A stretch of DNA of 64,000 bases from Hyphomicrobiales bacterium (GCA_028285595.1 JANQOW010000052.1:1-64000); one strand, 5' to 3'. Positions 9,538 to 18,546 are shown, numbered from the stretch's first letter. A program made the numbers and translations. The notes: generated by a model not told the origin, from the letters alone.

Positions 9538-10260
9538 ATGTCAACTGAGGACACACATTACGACTGGTCTGCCTTCTGGCAGGGCACGACAGGTGTGTTC
9601 TCCTTGGCCGGTCTTGTCATGTGCGCCTCGTTTCTGGGGTTTGGGGCGCTGGTGCGCGGTATGGGATTTGAGGTTTGGCCGGCCGTGGTGACCACCGCAG
9701 TTATCTGGGCTTTGCCTGGGCAGGTGGTGTTGTTGACCCTGGTGACGGAAGGCGCCGGACTGTTGGCCACGGCATTGGCTGTCAGCTTTACGGCCGTGCG
9801 CTTGTTGCCGATGGTGACCCTGGTGCTGGCCAAGTCTGCATTGCCGGGCACCGGAAGGACGCCGCTTTACTTTCTGGCGCATTTCATTGCCGTGACCTTA
9901 TGGGTGCTGACGGAACAAAAAGTGGTGCAGATGGAGCGAGCCCGCAGGCTGCCCTGGCTGACCGGGCTTGGGTGTTGCTTGATGTTGGTGATGCTGGGCA
10001 TGAATGTGGCCGGATACTATCTCACCGGGGTACTTCCGCTTGTGGTTGCTGCGGCCTTGGCGTTCATGTCGCCTTGCTTCTTCTTCATTTCGCTCTTCAT
10101 GAACGCGCGGGCGCGGGCTGACTATTTCGCCATTGCCGCGGGCACAGCTCTGATCCCTCTGTGCATGCGGTTGGTGCCGGACTATGACCTGGCCGTTGCC
10201 GGGTTCGTGGGCGGCACGGTGGCCTACTTTGCCGGGCGTGCTGCGAGGCGGCCGATATGA
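9538..10260 (+). CDS. azlC: AzlC family branched-chain amino acid exporter, large subunit
   Basis: 240 residues with about seven hydrophobic helices. The AzlC signature lies near the N-terminus: SLAGLVMCASFLGFGALVRG, then ALPGQVVLLTLVTEGAGL and SFTAVRLLPMV. AzlC with its small partner AzlD forms an inner-membrane exporter of branched-chain amino acids or analogues; the actual substrate here is unknown. The stop overlaps the azlD start (ATGA, 10257-10260), so the subunits are translationally coupled. No Lrp-type regulator is adjacent. Confidence 0.88.
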   Translation: MSTEDTHYDWSAFWQGTTGVFSLAGLVMCASFLGFGALVRGMGFEVWPAVVTTAVIWALPGQVVLLTLVTEGAGLLATALAVSFTAVRLLPMVTLVLAKSALPGTGRTPLYFLAHFIAVTLWVLTEQKVVQMERARRLPWLTGLGCCLMLVMLGMNVAGYYLTGVLPLVVAAALAFMSPCFFFISLFMNARARADYFAIAAGTALIPLCMRLVPDYDLAVAGFVGGTVAYFAGRAARRPI

Positions 10261-10601
10261 GCGATGATGACCTCCATCTGTTGATGGCCATATTTGTTGC
10301 CGGAGGTTTGGCCACTTACATCTGGCGGGCAATGGGTGTTTATGCTGCGCAGAAGCTCAGCCCTGATGGTGAACTGCTGCGCTGGTTGAGTTGCGTGGCC
10401 ACGGCCATTGTGGCGGCCTTGTGTATTAAATTGGCGATCGCCCCGCCCGATATCCTCAAGGAAACCCTGCTTGCGACGCGGCTTGGCGCCTATGGGGCAG
10501 GCATTGCGGTCTATTATGCGCTCTCAAACGCACCTGCCGGTGTGGGGGCGGCCTTCGCCACCATTCTCATCATGGAAGAACTCGTTCGACCACTGCTTTA
10601 G
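10257..10601 (+). CDS. azlD: AzlD family branched-chain amino acid exporter, small subunit
   Basis: 114 residues, almost wholly hydrophobic, with three to four membrane helices (LLMAIFVAGGLATYIWRAMG, VATAIVAALCIKLAI, GAYGAGIAVYYALS). Size and context are typical for the AzlD partner of AzlC. It starts on the ATGA overlapping the azlC stop. It converges on the HIT-family gene with only 11 bp between stops and no obvious terminator. Confidence 0.85.
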   Translation: MSDDDLHLLMAIFVAGGLATYIWRAMGVYAAQKLSPDGELLRWLSCVATAIVAALCIKLAIAPPDILKETLLATRLGAYGAGIAVYYALSNAPAGVGAAFATILIMEELVRPLL

Positions 10602-10612
10602 GCAAGCCCCGG

Positions 10613-11032
10613 TCACAGGGCAGCCCTGATCTTCTCGGCATTGGCAGCCAGAATGTCGTTATCTGCCATTTCGCCCGTGTGTGGACCCAGCTTCACACCA
10701 TCGTGGCGGGGCAGCACATGCAGGTGGGTGTGAAACACCACTTGGCCGCTCGCCGGCTCGTTGAACTGTTGGATGGTCACCCCTTGCGCATCAAAGGCCT
10801 TCATGACCGCATGCGCCATCTTTTGGGCGGTGACCATCACCGCGCCGATGTCACTGGCTCCAATGTCCAGCAAATTGCGCGAGGGTGCCTTGGGGATCAC
10901 CAGGCAATGGCCGTCGCAGCGCGGCATGATATCCATGATTGCCAGGGTCTTGTCGTCTTCATAGAGAGAGTGACACGGTAACTCGCCGCGCAAAATCTTG
11001 GCGAACACGTTCTCATTGTCATAGGTGGGCAT
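10613..11032 (-). CDS. HIT family nucleotide-binding hydrolase
   Basis: 139 residues. The histidine triad HTHLHVLPRHDG is present near residue 100, preceded by the usual fold segments (FAKILRGELPCHSLYEDD, DIMPRCDGHCLVIPK). HIT proteins hydrolyse or transfer nucleotide phosphoramidates and related bonds (Hint-like). Unusually for the name but commonly for the family, no metal site is needed. It is the last gene of a leftward run RidA, GDPD, FemAB-like, HIT, starting 25 bp after the FemAB-like stop. This grouping recurs in Rhizobiales, but a shared pathway is not established. Confidence 0.9.
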   Translation of the reverse strand: MPTYDNENVFAKILRGELPCHSLYEDDKTLAIMDIMPRCDGHCLVIPKAPSRNLLDIGASDIGAVMVTAQKMAHAVMKAFDAQGVTIQQFNEPASGQVVFHTHLHVLPRHDGVKLGPHTGEMADNDILAANAEKIRAAL

Positions 11033-11057
11033 CTATCTTTATTCCTGCTCGTTGGCG

Positions 11058-12245
11058 TCAAGATTGTGAGTGTTTCTTAAACGGCACGTGGCGGGCAAGG
11101 TGTTGCTGCTCTTCTTCCACATATTGCCGCTCGCGGGTGAGGTATTCTCGGACCGCTTGATCCAGGCCGGGATCAGCGATGTAGTGCGCCGAGTAGGTGG
11201 TTACCGGCACATAGCCCCTGGCCAGTTTGTGGGGACCTTGGGCTCCTGCCTCAACGCGTTTCAGGCCGCGCTCAATCGCAAACTCAATGGCTTGGTAATA
11301 GCACAGCTCAAAATGCAGGAACCGGTGGTCTTCCACACACCCCCAATTGCGGCCGTAGAGCGTGTCACCGCCGATGAAGTTCAACGCACCGGCTATGATG
11401 CGGCCGTTTCGCCGGGCGATCACCAGAAGAATGTCATCGGGCATGGCGTTTGACACATGGGAGAAGAACGACCGGGTGAGGTATGGCCGGCCCCATTTGC
11501 GCGAACCTGTATCCATGTAGAAGGTGTAGAAGGCATCCCAATGGCCTTCGGTCAAATCGTTGCCCGTTACCCATTCCACCTCGATGCCATTGCACAGGGC
11601 GCCCGCGCGCTCCTTCTTTACATTCTTGCGCTTGCGAGAGGAGAGGGCGTCCAGAAAATCATCGAAGCTTTCATACCCGTCATTGAGCCAGTGAAACTGC
11701 TGATCCATGCGCTGCAGCAAGCCCAGCGTGCCGAGGCGCTCATACTCCCCCTGGGTCAAAAACGTCCAATGTACCGATGACGCGCCTGCCTTCCGGCAGA
11801 GCTCAACGGCGCCGGACATGAGTGCTGTTTCGCGGGCGTCCTGCTCAGGGCCATCTTCCACCAACAGGCGGCGCCCTGTGGCCGGTGTAAAGGGAACGCT
11901 CACCTGGAGTTTGGGATAGTAGCGGCCGCCTGCGCGCTCGTAAGCATCGGCCCAGCCGTAGTCGAAAACATACTCGCCCTGGCTATGAGACTTCACGTAG
12001 CAGGCCATGCATCCCGTCACCTTGCCGTCCTCTTCAAGCACCAAATGCCGTGGCAGCCATCCGGCCCGGCCGGAGACCGATTCAGAGGTTTCCAGCGCGT
12101 TCAAGAACGCATGCGACAAGAATGGGTTGTATGGACGGCTGGAGGGGTTGGCGCAGGCATCCCAGGCCTCTGGCGCAATATCGGCCATCGCCCCTTCAAC
12201 GCGGATTAAAAGCTTTTCTTCTGTATCGTCCTGTGGTGTTGCCAT
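11058..12245 (-). CDS. FemAB-like GNAT-fold protein (COG3146/DUF482)
   Basis: 395 residues, no signal peptide. Conserved family blocks are visible: WDACANPSSRPYNPFLSHAF near the N-terminus, SSVHWTFLTQGEYE, FLDALSSRKRKNVKKERAGA and the C-terminal RFLHFELCYYQAIEFAIERG followed by EAGAQGPHKLARGYVP. This is the peptidogalycan biosynthesis/recognition family, which has a FemAB-like fold of two GNAT domains and is presumed to transfer an acyl or aminoacyl group. No substrate is known. It lies between the GDPD and HIT genes on the same strand. Confidence 0.85.
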   Translation of the reverse strand: MATPQDDTEEKLLIRVEGAMADIAPEAWDACANPSSRPYNPFLSHAFLNALETSESVSGRAGWLPRHLVLEEDGKVTGCMACYVKSHSQGEYVFDYGWADAYERAGGRYYPKLQVSVPFTPATGRRLLVEDGPEQDARETALMSGAVELCRKAGASSVHWTFLTQGEYERLGTLGLLQRMDQQFHWLNDGYESFDDFLDALSSRKRKNVKKERAGALCNGIEVEWVTGNDLTEGHWDAFYTFYMDTGSRKWGRPYLTRSFFSHVSNAMPDDILLVIARRNGRIIAGALNFIGGDTLYGRNWGCVEDHRFLHFELCYYQAIEFAIERGLKRVEAGAQGPHKLARGYVPVTTYSAHYIADPGLDQAVREYLTRERQYVEEEQQHLARHVPFKKHSQS

Positions 12246-12279
12246 GGGGTCCGCTTGGGTCGGTTGCCTTATCTTAGCA

Positions 12280-13038
12280 TTACGGGCGGAAACCTTCGAA
12301 GATCATCTGATCGGCATATTTTGCGGCAATTTCACGCTCTTTGGACGTCCGCACCGTCCAGGTGAGCACGGGGCGGCCCAGTTTGCGAAAGAGGCGGGTA
12401 GGGCCATAGGGCAGACCTTTGACGTGGTAGTGCAGGAAATGGGGATCGCATTGCTGCAGATGCGTCCCGTGACGCAAGGCGAGGCGCTGGCCAACGGACA
12501 AAAAGCGCCACTCGTCCAGAGGTTCAAAGCGCTCCGAGACCAGGCCGCGGACCACATGCGGAGCTATGGCTCTGAAGGCGGTCACGGACTGGGGGTCAAA
12601 CGACATAACCGACGCGGGGCCCTTATAGGTGGCAAGCACATCAGCCACACGCTGTTCAAGCGGGCCGACATTTTGCCAGAGGCTCTTCAGCTCCAGCATC
12701 AGCGTGGCTTTGCCCTCGACCTGCTCTAACAGTTCCGGCAAGCTCTGGATCTTGTCGGAGCAGGCGCGAAACGCCACTTGCTTTAGCTCCTTGACGGTCT
12801 GGGAGAGAACCCGTCCTTTTGCGGTTGTAAGCCGGTCCAGAGTGTAGTCATGGAAGATCACTGCCTCGCCATCTGCCGTCAACTGCAGATCCACCTCGAT
12901 GGCGTATCCACCCTCGAGCGCCGCCTGAACGGCGCTCTCGGTGTTTTCGATAATGCCATTGGCCGGATCATGCAGACCGCGGTGGGCAACAGGTCGCTCG
13001 GTGAGCCAGCTCAGCGCTCGCCGCGCACCTGGGGTCAT
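12280..13038 (-). CDS. Glycerophosphodiester phosphodiesterase family protein
   Basis: 252 residues from the ATG at 13038; a TTG at 13047 is possible. The GDPD catalytic motifs are clear: VAHRGLHD (catalytic His), ENT, EVDLQLTADGEAVIFHD (metal-binding Glu and Asp plus the second His). The enzyme hydrolyses glycerophosphodiesters to glycerol-3-phosphate and an alcohol. No signal peptide is seen, which suggests a cytoplasmic enzyme. The ridA-like stop lies 15 bp upstream, so they are probably co-transcribed. Confidence 0.9.
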   Translation of the reverse strand: MTPGARRALSWLTERPVAHRGLHDPANGIIENTESAVQAALEGGYAIEVDLQLTADGEAVIFHDYTLDRLTTAKGRVLSQTVKELKQVAFRACSDKIQSLPELLEQVEGKATLMLELKSLWQNVGPLEQRVADVLATYKGPASVMSFDPQSVTAFRAIAPHVVRGLVSERFEPLDEWRFLSVGQRLALRHGTHLQQCDPHFLHYHVKGLPYGPTRLFRKLGRPVLTWTVRTSKEREIAAKYADQMIFEGFRP

Positions 13039-13053
13039 AGGTAGCAATGCGGC

Positions 13054-13518
13054 TTACTCGATCTCAAACACAGCATCTACTTCGACCGCCACGTTCAGCG
13101 GCAAAGATCCTGCGCCCATGGCAAAGCGGGCATGACGGCCCTTGTCGCCGAACACTTCCACCATGAGATCTGAACACCCATTGATCACCTTGGGGTGGTC
13201 AGTGAATGTAACCGGGGCATTGACGAACCCGCCCAACTTGACCACGCGGACCACACGGTCCAGATCGCCGCCGCAAGCTGCTTTCACCTGGGCTATGATG
13301 TTGATGCCGCAGAGGCGGGCGGCTTCTGCGCCTTCCTCAACGCTGAAATCCTCGCCAACCTTGCCGATATATTTGAACTCGCCGTTCTCGATGGTGACCT
13401 GACCGGACACAAACACCATGTTTCCGCTCTGCACATAGCCCACATAGTTGGCCACGGGCGCGGCTGCCTCAGGGATCTCCACGCCAATTTCAGCCAGCCG
13501 ATCGTCAATTTTGCCCAT
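13054..13518 (-). CDS. RidA (YjgF/Rid) family protein
   Basis: 154 residues from the ATG at 13518, supported by AAGGA 8 bases upstream; a TTG two codons earlier is possible. Family blocks: VGYVQSGNMVFVSGQ near the N-terminus and RHARFAMGAGSLPLNVAVEVDAV at the C-terminus. The second block contains Arg in the position used by enamine/imine deaminases. However, this ~154-residue form resembles the longer YjgF-like subgroup more than the ~128-residue RidA proper, so imine hydrolysis is probable but not certain. It heads the RidA-GDPD-FemAB-HIT run and lies 30 bp after a 2-hydroxyacid dehydrogenase gene. Confidence 0.87.
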   Translation of the reverse strand: MGKIDDRLAEIGVEIPEAAAPVANYVGYVQSGNMVFVSGQVTIENGEFKYIGKVGEDFSVEEGAEAARLCGINIIAQVKAACGGDLDRVVRVVKLGGFVNAPVTFTDHPKVINGCSDLMVEVFGDKGRHARFAMGAGSLPLNVAVEVDAVFEIE

Positions 13519-13548
13519 CTTCAAAATCCTTCATCTTGGGGTTTTCGT

Positions 13549-14526
13549 TCAGCCCGCAGTGACCAGATCACCGGGGGTTTTTCCAGCAAAAAATGCATCC
13601 AGATTGTCAACGGCGCGCATGCCCATGGCGCTCCGTGTGCCTAAGGTTGCCGAGCCGATGTGGGGCAACAGGAATGTGTTCTTCAAGGTGCGGTAGCGCT
13701 CGTCAATAGCGGGTTCGCCGGCAAAAACGTCCAAGCCAGCAGCAGCCAACTTGCCGCATTCGATGGCTGCTATGAGGGCGTCGTCATCCACAATGTCGCC
13801 GCGCGCGGTGTTCACCAACACAGCGCCATCTGGAAGCACGGCGATGGTTTCCGCGTTGATCAAACCGCGGGTCTGGGGCGTTGAGGCGCAATTGATGGAG
13901 AGAAATTCTCCATTGGCGAGCACGCCTGCAAGCGTGTCGTGATAGATCGCGCCTTGTTCCAGGTCCGCGGGCAGGCGGGAGCGCTTATGATAATGGATCT
14001 CCATGTCGAAGCCGCGGGCACGCTTGGCCACTGCTTGGCCGATCCGGCCCATGCCCAAGATAGCAAGCTTGCGGCCTGTCACATCGTGACCCAGCGGGTG
14101 AGTGGGAGACCAGGAAGTCCAAGTGGCCTCGCGAACCATGCGCTCACCCCATACCGCACCGCGCGCGGCGCCAAGCATGAGGAGCCAGGCTGTATCAGCC
14201 GTGGCGTCGGTGAGAACGTCAGGGGTGTTGGTCACTGCGATGCCGCGGGCTTTGGCTGCCGCTATGTCAATATGGTCATAGCCGACCGAAAAGGTGGCCA
14301 CAATCTTCAGCGAATCTGGCAAAGCTTCAATAAAGCCTGCATCAATGCGCTCTGTGGTGGTGACCAGTGCGCCGTCACAGCCTTGGGCTTTTTCGGCCAG
14401 TTCGGCGGGGCTCATAATGTGGTCATCATCGTTGAATACTGGCTCGTACGTGCCGGCGATCCGATCTTCAACGTCTTGAGTGAGTTTGCGGGTCACGAAA
14501 AGTTTGGGTTTGCCGGGGATGGTCAT
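13549..14526 (-). CDS. D-2-hydroxyacid dehydrogenase (glyoxylate/hydroxypyruvate reductase type)
   Basis: 325 residues from the ATG at 14526 (TIPGKPKLFVTRKL); the frame extends 30 codons further upstream without family similarity. The NAD(P) fold motif is GMGRIGQAVAKRA. The catalytic set is visible: Arg in VNTARGDIVDDDAL, Glu in AGLDVFAGEP and His in LLPHIGSAT. This family reversibly reduces 2-oxoacids such as glyoxylate or hydroxypyruvate to D-hydroxyacids in the cytoplasm. It is divergent from eipB with 65 bp between start codons, and may head the leftward RidA-HIT run. Confidence 0.9.
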   Translation of the reverse strand: MTIPGKPKLFVTRKLTQDVEDRIAGTYEPVFNDDDHIMSPAELAEKAQGCDGALVTTTERIDAGFIEALPDSLKIVATFSVGYDHIDIAAAKARGIAVTNTPDVLTDATADTAWLLMLGAARGAVWGERMVREATWTSWSPTHPLGHDVTGRKLAILGMGRIGQAVAKRARGFDMEIHYHKRSRLPADLEQGAIYHDTLAGVLANGEFLSINCASTPQTRGLINAETIAVLPDGAVLVNTARGDIVDDDALIAAIECGKLAAAGLDVFAGEPAIDERYRTLKNTFLLPHIGSATLGTRSAMGMRAVDNLDAFFAGKTPGDLVTAG

Positions 14527-14591
14527 ATGGATAATTGCTGGCGAATAGACTAGATCAGGGCGGTAGGCGCCTATCAAGGAAGATCCCAAAA

Positions 14592-15455
14592 ATGCATCAC
14601 GCACGCCTGATTGCAACGAAAAAACGTGCTGTTCTCACCAAATCACTGATCTTGGGCGGACTTTTTCTGTTTGCCGTGCCAACCGCAGCGAGCGCAGCAG
14701 CCGGGCTTTCTCCTCACCGTGCGGTCTATGACCTCAAGCTGGCCGATGCCCGGGAGCGTTCAGGCATCCGGGCGGCACGTGGGCGCTTGGCCGTGGAAAT
14801 CTCTGCTGCCGGTTGCGAAGGCTGGACTGTGAACGTCAGATTCCTCAATCAGTTCACCCTGCGCCGCGGCAAGACGTCCATGTTGGACATCCACAACTCG
14901 TCGTTTGAGACGGCAGATGGGCGCACCATGGATTTCTCCAGCCGCGAGTATGTCAACGGCAAGCTCCAGACGGAAGTAAAAGGACGGGCGCGTATCGGCA
15001 GTGGGTCTGGCGCCGTGGCCATGTCAAAGCCCAAAGAAGAGACGTTCAATCTGCCGAAAGATACAGCTTTTCCGCTGGCCCACACCCGGCGCCTCTTGGA
15101 ATTGGCGCGCGATGGCAAGACGATCGATGAAATCAGCCTCTACGAAGGTTCGGCGGACAAGAAGGTGTACACCGCAACATCGGTCATTGGGGTCAAACGC
15201 GAGCCGGGCAAGGCGAAGCATTCCAATAAGGGCAAGCACAATGATGCGCTGAAGCCGCTGGCGTCCTGGCCCATGACCGTGAGTTATTATGACCCGACCG
15301 AAAAGATTGAGGGCGAGCAGGTGCCGTCTCACCAGATGAGCTTTCAGCTCTTCGATAACGGGGTCACAGGCGATTTGACGATCGACTATGGCGATTTCAA
15401 AATGCAAGGCGCACTCACGCACCTGGAGATGCTGGAGCTCCCGGACTGCGAATAG
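14592..15455 (+). CDS. eipB: EipB (DUF1849) periplasmic cell-envelope integrity protein
   Basis: 287 residues from the ATG at 14592, chosen for AAGGAAG at 14576-14582. A signal peptide (LILGGLFLFAVPTAASAAAG) precedes a beta-rich domain starting LSPHRAVYDLKLADARERSGIRAARG. Two cysteines, C75 in SAAGCEGW and C286 two residues before the end (LELPDCE), match the conserved EipB disulfide known from Brucella. There the protein forms a spiral beta-barrel in the periplasm and is needed for envelope integrity. Other family blocks include FPLAHTRRLLELARDGK, KVYTATSVIG and WPMTVSYYD. EipB is a marker of Rhizobiales and relatives. A low-complexity Lys/His insert (GKAKHSNKGKHN) lies near residue 210. Confidence 0.9.
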   Translation: MHHARLIATKKRAVLTKSLILGGLFLFAVPTAASAAAGLSPHRAVYDLKLADARERSGIRAARGRLAVEISAAGCEGWTVNVRFLNQFTLRRGKTSMLDIHNSSFETADGRTMDFSSREYVNGKLQTEVKGRARIGSGSGAVAMSKPKEETFNLPKDTAFPLAHTRRLLELARDGKTIDEISLYEGSADKKVYTATSVIGVKREPGKAKHSNKGKHNDALKPLASWPMTVSYYDPTEKIEGEQVPSHQMSFQLFDNGVTGDLTIDYGDFKMQGALTHLEMLELPDCE

Positions 15456-15510
15456 CTCTATGCTTCTGGTGTCTGGTCATCTGGCAGAGGCCAGATTTGC
15501 TGCACTTCAG

Positions 15511-15533
15511 GCCTTGGGTTTTTAGCCCAAGGC
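15511..15533. terminator. Hairpin between convergent eipB and ald
   Basis: GCCTTGGG at 15511-15518 pairs perfectly with CCCAAGGC at 15526-15533 around a T-rich 7-nt loop. No T tract follows on either strand, so it would be an imperfect bidirectional terminator. Its position between two converging stop codons is the main support. Confidence 0.4.
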
Positions 15534-15572
15534 GGCAGGGCCGGCCCGCCGCCTCGGTGGTCTTTGTGACCG

Positions 15573-16691
15573 CTAGACCCTCAGGGCCTCGCGCGGGTCC
15601 ATAAACGCATAGCCCAAATCATCGGCCACAGCTTTGTAGGTCACGTTACCCTTGTGCACGTTCAGGCCGGCGAGAAGGTGCTCATCTTCCGCTAAGGCGT
15701 TGCGCCAGCCTTTGTCGGCCAACGCCAAGGTAAACGGCAGGGTGACGTTGTTGAGGGCATACGTGCTGGTTTTCGGAACACCGCCCGGCATGTTGGCCAC
15801 ACAGTAGTGGATCACATCGTCCACCACATAGACGGGATCATCATGGGTGGTGGCTTTTGAGGTTTCCGCGCAACCGCCCTGGTCAATGGCCACATCGACG
15901 ATCACCGAGCCTGGCTTCATGGTTTTCACCAAATCGGCAGTGATCAGTTTGGGGGCCGCTGCGCCTGGAATGAGAACGCCGCCAATCACCAAGTCCGCAT
16001 CGGCAAGATGGCGCTCAATGGCATCGATTGTGGAGTAGACCGTGTTCAAAGGACGGTCAAACTGCTGCCAGCATTGGCGCAGAACGTCTACGTTTTTGTC
16101 GATCACCCATGTGTCTGCGCCCATGCCAAGCGCGATGTGGATCGCATGGCGCCCCACCATGCCGCCGCCCAGGACCACGACCTTTGACGGGTCAACCCCG
16201 GGAACGCCCCCGAGGAGAACGCCGTGACCGCCATGGGCTTTCTCAAGATAGTAAGCACCGGCTTGGATCGACAGCCGTCCGGCCACTTCAGACATTGGGG
16301 CCAACAAGGGAAGGCCGCCGGTGCGTCCGGTGACGGTTTCATAGGCAATGCACGTGGCGCCGCTTTCCACCAGATCCTTTGTTTGTTCCGGATCGGGGGC
16401 CAAATGCAGATAGGTGAAGAGCACTTGGTCCTCAGACAGCATGGCCCGCTCGGACGCCTGCGGTTCCTTTACTTTCACGATCATCTCGGCATTGTCGAAC
16501 ACCTCCGCTGCGGTTTTCACCACTTCGGCGCCGGCTGCCTCATAGGCCGCATCGTCCATGCCGATACCGATGCCGCATCCCGTCTCCACAATCACCTTGT
16601 GGCCGCGTGCAACCACCTCGCGTACGGCGGTCGGGGTCATGCCGACGCGAAACTCTTTGACTTTAATCTCCTTGGGTACGCCAATAAGCAT
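15573..16691 (-). CDS. ald: Alanine dehydrogenase
   Basis: 372 residues from the ATG at 16691 (LIGVPKEIKVKEFRVGMTP), which is the canonical N-terminus; the frame extends further upstream without similarity. Hallmarks: the catalytic Lys/His region VLFTYLHLAPD, the alanine dehydrogenase/PNT signature around GAYYLEKAHGGHGVLLGG, and the NAD fold VVLGGGMVGRHAIHIALGMGA. It interconverts L-alanine + NAD+ and pyruvate + NH3 + NADH. In taurine and beta-alanine catabolism it recycles the alanine made by pyruvate-dependent transaminases. Such an aminotransferase lies 2 kb away. The upstream region (16777-16836) carries GGACC motifs like those in the mocR-aminotransferase promoter region, suggesting shared control. 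Confidence 0.95.
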   Translation of the reverse strand: MLIGVPKEIKVKEFRVGMTPTAVREVVARGHKVIVETGCGIGIGMDDAAYEAAGAEVVKTAAEVFDNAEMIVKVKEPQASERAMLSEDQVLFTYLHLAPDPEQTKDLVESGATCIAYETVTGRTGGLPLLAPMSEVAGRLSIQAGAYYLEKAHGGHGVLLGGVPGVDPSKVVVLGGGMVGRHAIHIALGMGADTWVIDKNVDVLRQCWQQFDRPLNTVYSTIDAIERHLADADLVIGGVLIPGAAAPKLITADLVKTMKPGSVIVDVAIDQGGCAETSKATTHDDPVYVVDDVIHYCVANMPGGVPKTSTYALNNVTLPFTLALADKGWRNALAEDEHLLAGLNVHKGNVTYKAVADDLGYAFMDPREALRV

Positions 16692-16776
16692 CGTGCCTAC
16701 TCCTGAGTGCGTGTTGGGCCGCAATCGGCCTTGACGGGATATGTTTGAGGGGTGCCCGCTTGGCGCACTTTAACAG

Positions 16777-16836
16777 TGGACCAGTGGGGACGGATGAGTG
16801 TCCTTAGACCTGTTTTTGGCTCCATGACAGGACCAG
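16777..16836. promoter_or_regulatory. Two GGACCAG motifs upstream of ald (candidate MocR operator)
   Basis: TGGACCAG at 16777-16784 and AGGACCAG at 16829-16836 lie 52 bp apart, in the same orientation, in the 180-bp gap between the mocR stop and the ald start. They are the complement of the GGTCC motifs repeated in the mocR/aminotransferase intergenic region. GGACCAGATAA here also mirrors GGTCCAGATA at 18391. Binding by the adjacent MocR protein is inferred. Confidence 0.5.
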
Positions 16837-16871
16837 ATAATGTGAGACGATTGCGCCAGAGTTCCATAACG

Positions 16872-18362
16872 TCATGCCGCTTTGGCTTGGCTTTGGGCAA
16901 TCTCAGCCAGAAGCTTGATGCCGGGCTCGATTTTGTTTTCCGCGATTGATGAAAACCCGAGGCGAAAGTGCCGGCAGGGATCTGTCGGGTTCGCAAAATG
17001 AATGCGCCCCGGCTCGATCAAGATACCATTCTCCGCGGCGCGGTTGGCCAACACGTCGCTGTCCAGGCCAGGTGGACCTTGCACCCAAAAGCTGGTGCCG
17101 CCGAAGCCCGGAACGCGGGCCGCGTCTGGAAAGTGGGTTTGCAGGGCCTCTCCCATAATATCCCAGCGGGCCCGATAAGCGCGGTGCAACCGACGGATCA
17201 GGCTGTCGTGGTGTCCGAGTGAAAGGAAGAGAGCCGCTGTTCGCTGATTGTTGTTGGGGGCGTGGCGCACCATGAGGCGCCGCAAGGCCCTCGCTTCTCG
17301 GATAAGCTCCGGCGGACCCACCAGGAAACCCAGGCGCAACCCGGGGAACAGGGTTTTGGAAAGTGAGCCGATGTAGAGAACCCGTTCTTCATCATCCAGG
17401 GATTTCAGAGCCGGGCAGGGCTCGTTCACATAGTTTGTCTCAAACTCATAGTCATCTTCAATAATCAGAAGGTCGTGGGCCCGCGCCTTCTCCAGCAGCG
17501 CCATCCGGCGCTCCAGGGGCATGGTCACCGTCGTGGGAAACTGATGGGAGGGCGTGACAAACGCCACATCGCAGTCTTCCAGCGGGCCATCGGCGGGCAT
17601 ACCATGCTCGTCGACCGGCACGGGCTTAATGTGGTTGGTGCGCAGTTGGAAGATGTTGCGCACATCCGTGTAGCCTGGATCTTCAATGGCCACCCGCGTG
17701 TCCCGCGTCACCAGGAGGCTCGCCAGAATGTACAGGGCGTTTTGGGCCCCTAGGGTGATGAGGATCTGGTCATCCGACACGCGGATCCCCCGGCGGGGCA
17801 GTAGCCTGCGGCGGATCTGTTCAACCAGCAAAGGGTCATCATATTCCCAAGTGTCATTGGTCCAGGCGCCGAGCCAGCGCTTGCCCAGCGCTTGGCGGGA
17901 ACACTCGCGCCACTCTGTGATTGGGAACAGCGTGTGATCCACCTGCCCATAAATGAACGGGTAGGGGTACGACTGCCAATCAAGAGGCTTGGAGATGTTC
18001 TCCTGTTCGGCCGGCTGCACGCGGAACCGGCTCTTCCAATCTGGACCAGAATGCTCACTGCTTGACACATCGGGCTTGGGCAGATCAACCACGCCTGGCC
18101 GCGCGGCGTCGGCAATCGTGCCGTTCACGTAATATCCGGAGCGTTCACGGGACACCAAGTATCCGTCATCGATCAGACTCTGGTAGGCAAGCACGACCGT
18201 GTTGCGGGACACACCGAGGATCTTGGCCATTTTCCGGGTGGAGGGCAGGGGTTCCTCGTGACCCAACTGTCGGTCCAATATGGCCGATACAAGGGTTTCA
18301 CGGATCTGGGCTTGGAGGCTGTTGACCTCATTCTTGCGAATATGAAACAGGGTGTCGCGCAT
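16872..18362 (-). CDS. MocR-type regulator (GntR winged helix fused to aminotransferase-like domain)
   Basis: 496 residues, the usual MocR length. Residues ~10-80 are a GntR winged helix (LVSAILDRQLGHEEPLPSTR, ILGVSRNTVVLAYQSLIDDG). Residues ~110-490 form a fold-type I aminotransferase-like domain that binds PLP through the Lys of YIGSLSKTLFPGLRLGFLVG. MocR proteins sense amino compounds through PLP and bind direct repeats near the genes they control; GabR, PdxR and TauR are examples. This one is divergent from an omega-amino acid:pyruvate aminotransferase and upstream of ald on its own strand, a setting like that of TauR. AGAGGAG provides a strong ribosome site. The ligand (taurine, beta-alanine or another omega-amino acid) is not determined by the sequence. 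Confidence 0.9.
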   Translation of the reverse strand: MRDTLFHIRKNEVNSLQAQIRETLVSAILDRQLGHEEPLPSTRKMAKILGVSRNTVVLAYQSLIDDGYLVSRERSGYYVNGTIADAARPGVVDLPKPDVSSSEHSGPDWKSRFRVQPAEQENISKPLDWQSYPYPFIYGQVDHTLFPITEWRECSRQALGKRWLGAWTNDTWEYDDPLLVEQIRRRLLPRRGIRVSDDQILITLGAQNALYILASLLVTRDTRVAIEDPGYTDVRNIFQLRTNHIKPVPVDEHGMPADGPLEDCDVAFVTPSHQFPTTVTMPLERRMALLEKARAHDLLIIEDDYEFETNYVNEPCPALKSLDDEERVLYIGSLSKTLFPGLRLGFLVGPPELIREARALRRLMVRHAPNNNQRTAALFLSLGHHDSLIRRLHRAYRARWDIMGEALQTHFPDAARVPGFGGTSFWVQGPPGLDSDVLANRAAENGILIEPGRIHFANPTDPCRHFRLGFSSIAENKIEPGIKLLAEIAQSQAKAA

Positions 18363-18390
18363 AAAGTATTTCTCCTCTGGGCCAGATGAT

Positions 18391-18546
18391 GGTCCAGATA
18401 GGGCGGAAAATATCTCTGATTGGCTCTAGCTTAGGTCCAATTTCGTGAGTAGTATAGAGATAATTCGCCAAATTGGGTCCAACTGCGACAAAATTGGTCG
18501 CATACTGGTCCCAAAAAGGGGTATCTCTCAGTTTAAAGCAGGACCA
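18391..18546. promoter_or_regulatory. Array of GGTCC motifs in the mocR-aminotransferase promoter region
   Basis: GGTCCA at 18391, GGTCCA at 18434, GGTCCA at 18476, GGTCCCA at 18507 and the inverted GGACCA at 18541 lie in a 244-bp divergent intergenic region. Start-to-start spacings are 43, 42, 31 and 34 bp, near whole helical turns. TTAGGTCCAA at 18431 is the complement of TTGGACCTAA. TATCTCT (18411, 18532) and its complement AGAGATA (18456) also recur. MocR regulators bind direct repeats, so this is the likely operator set. Confidence 0.65.
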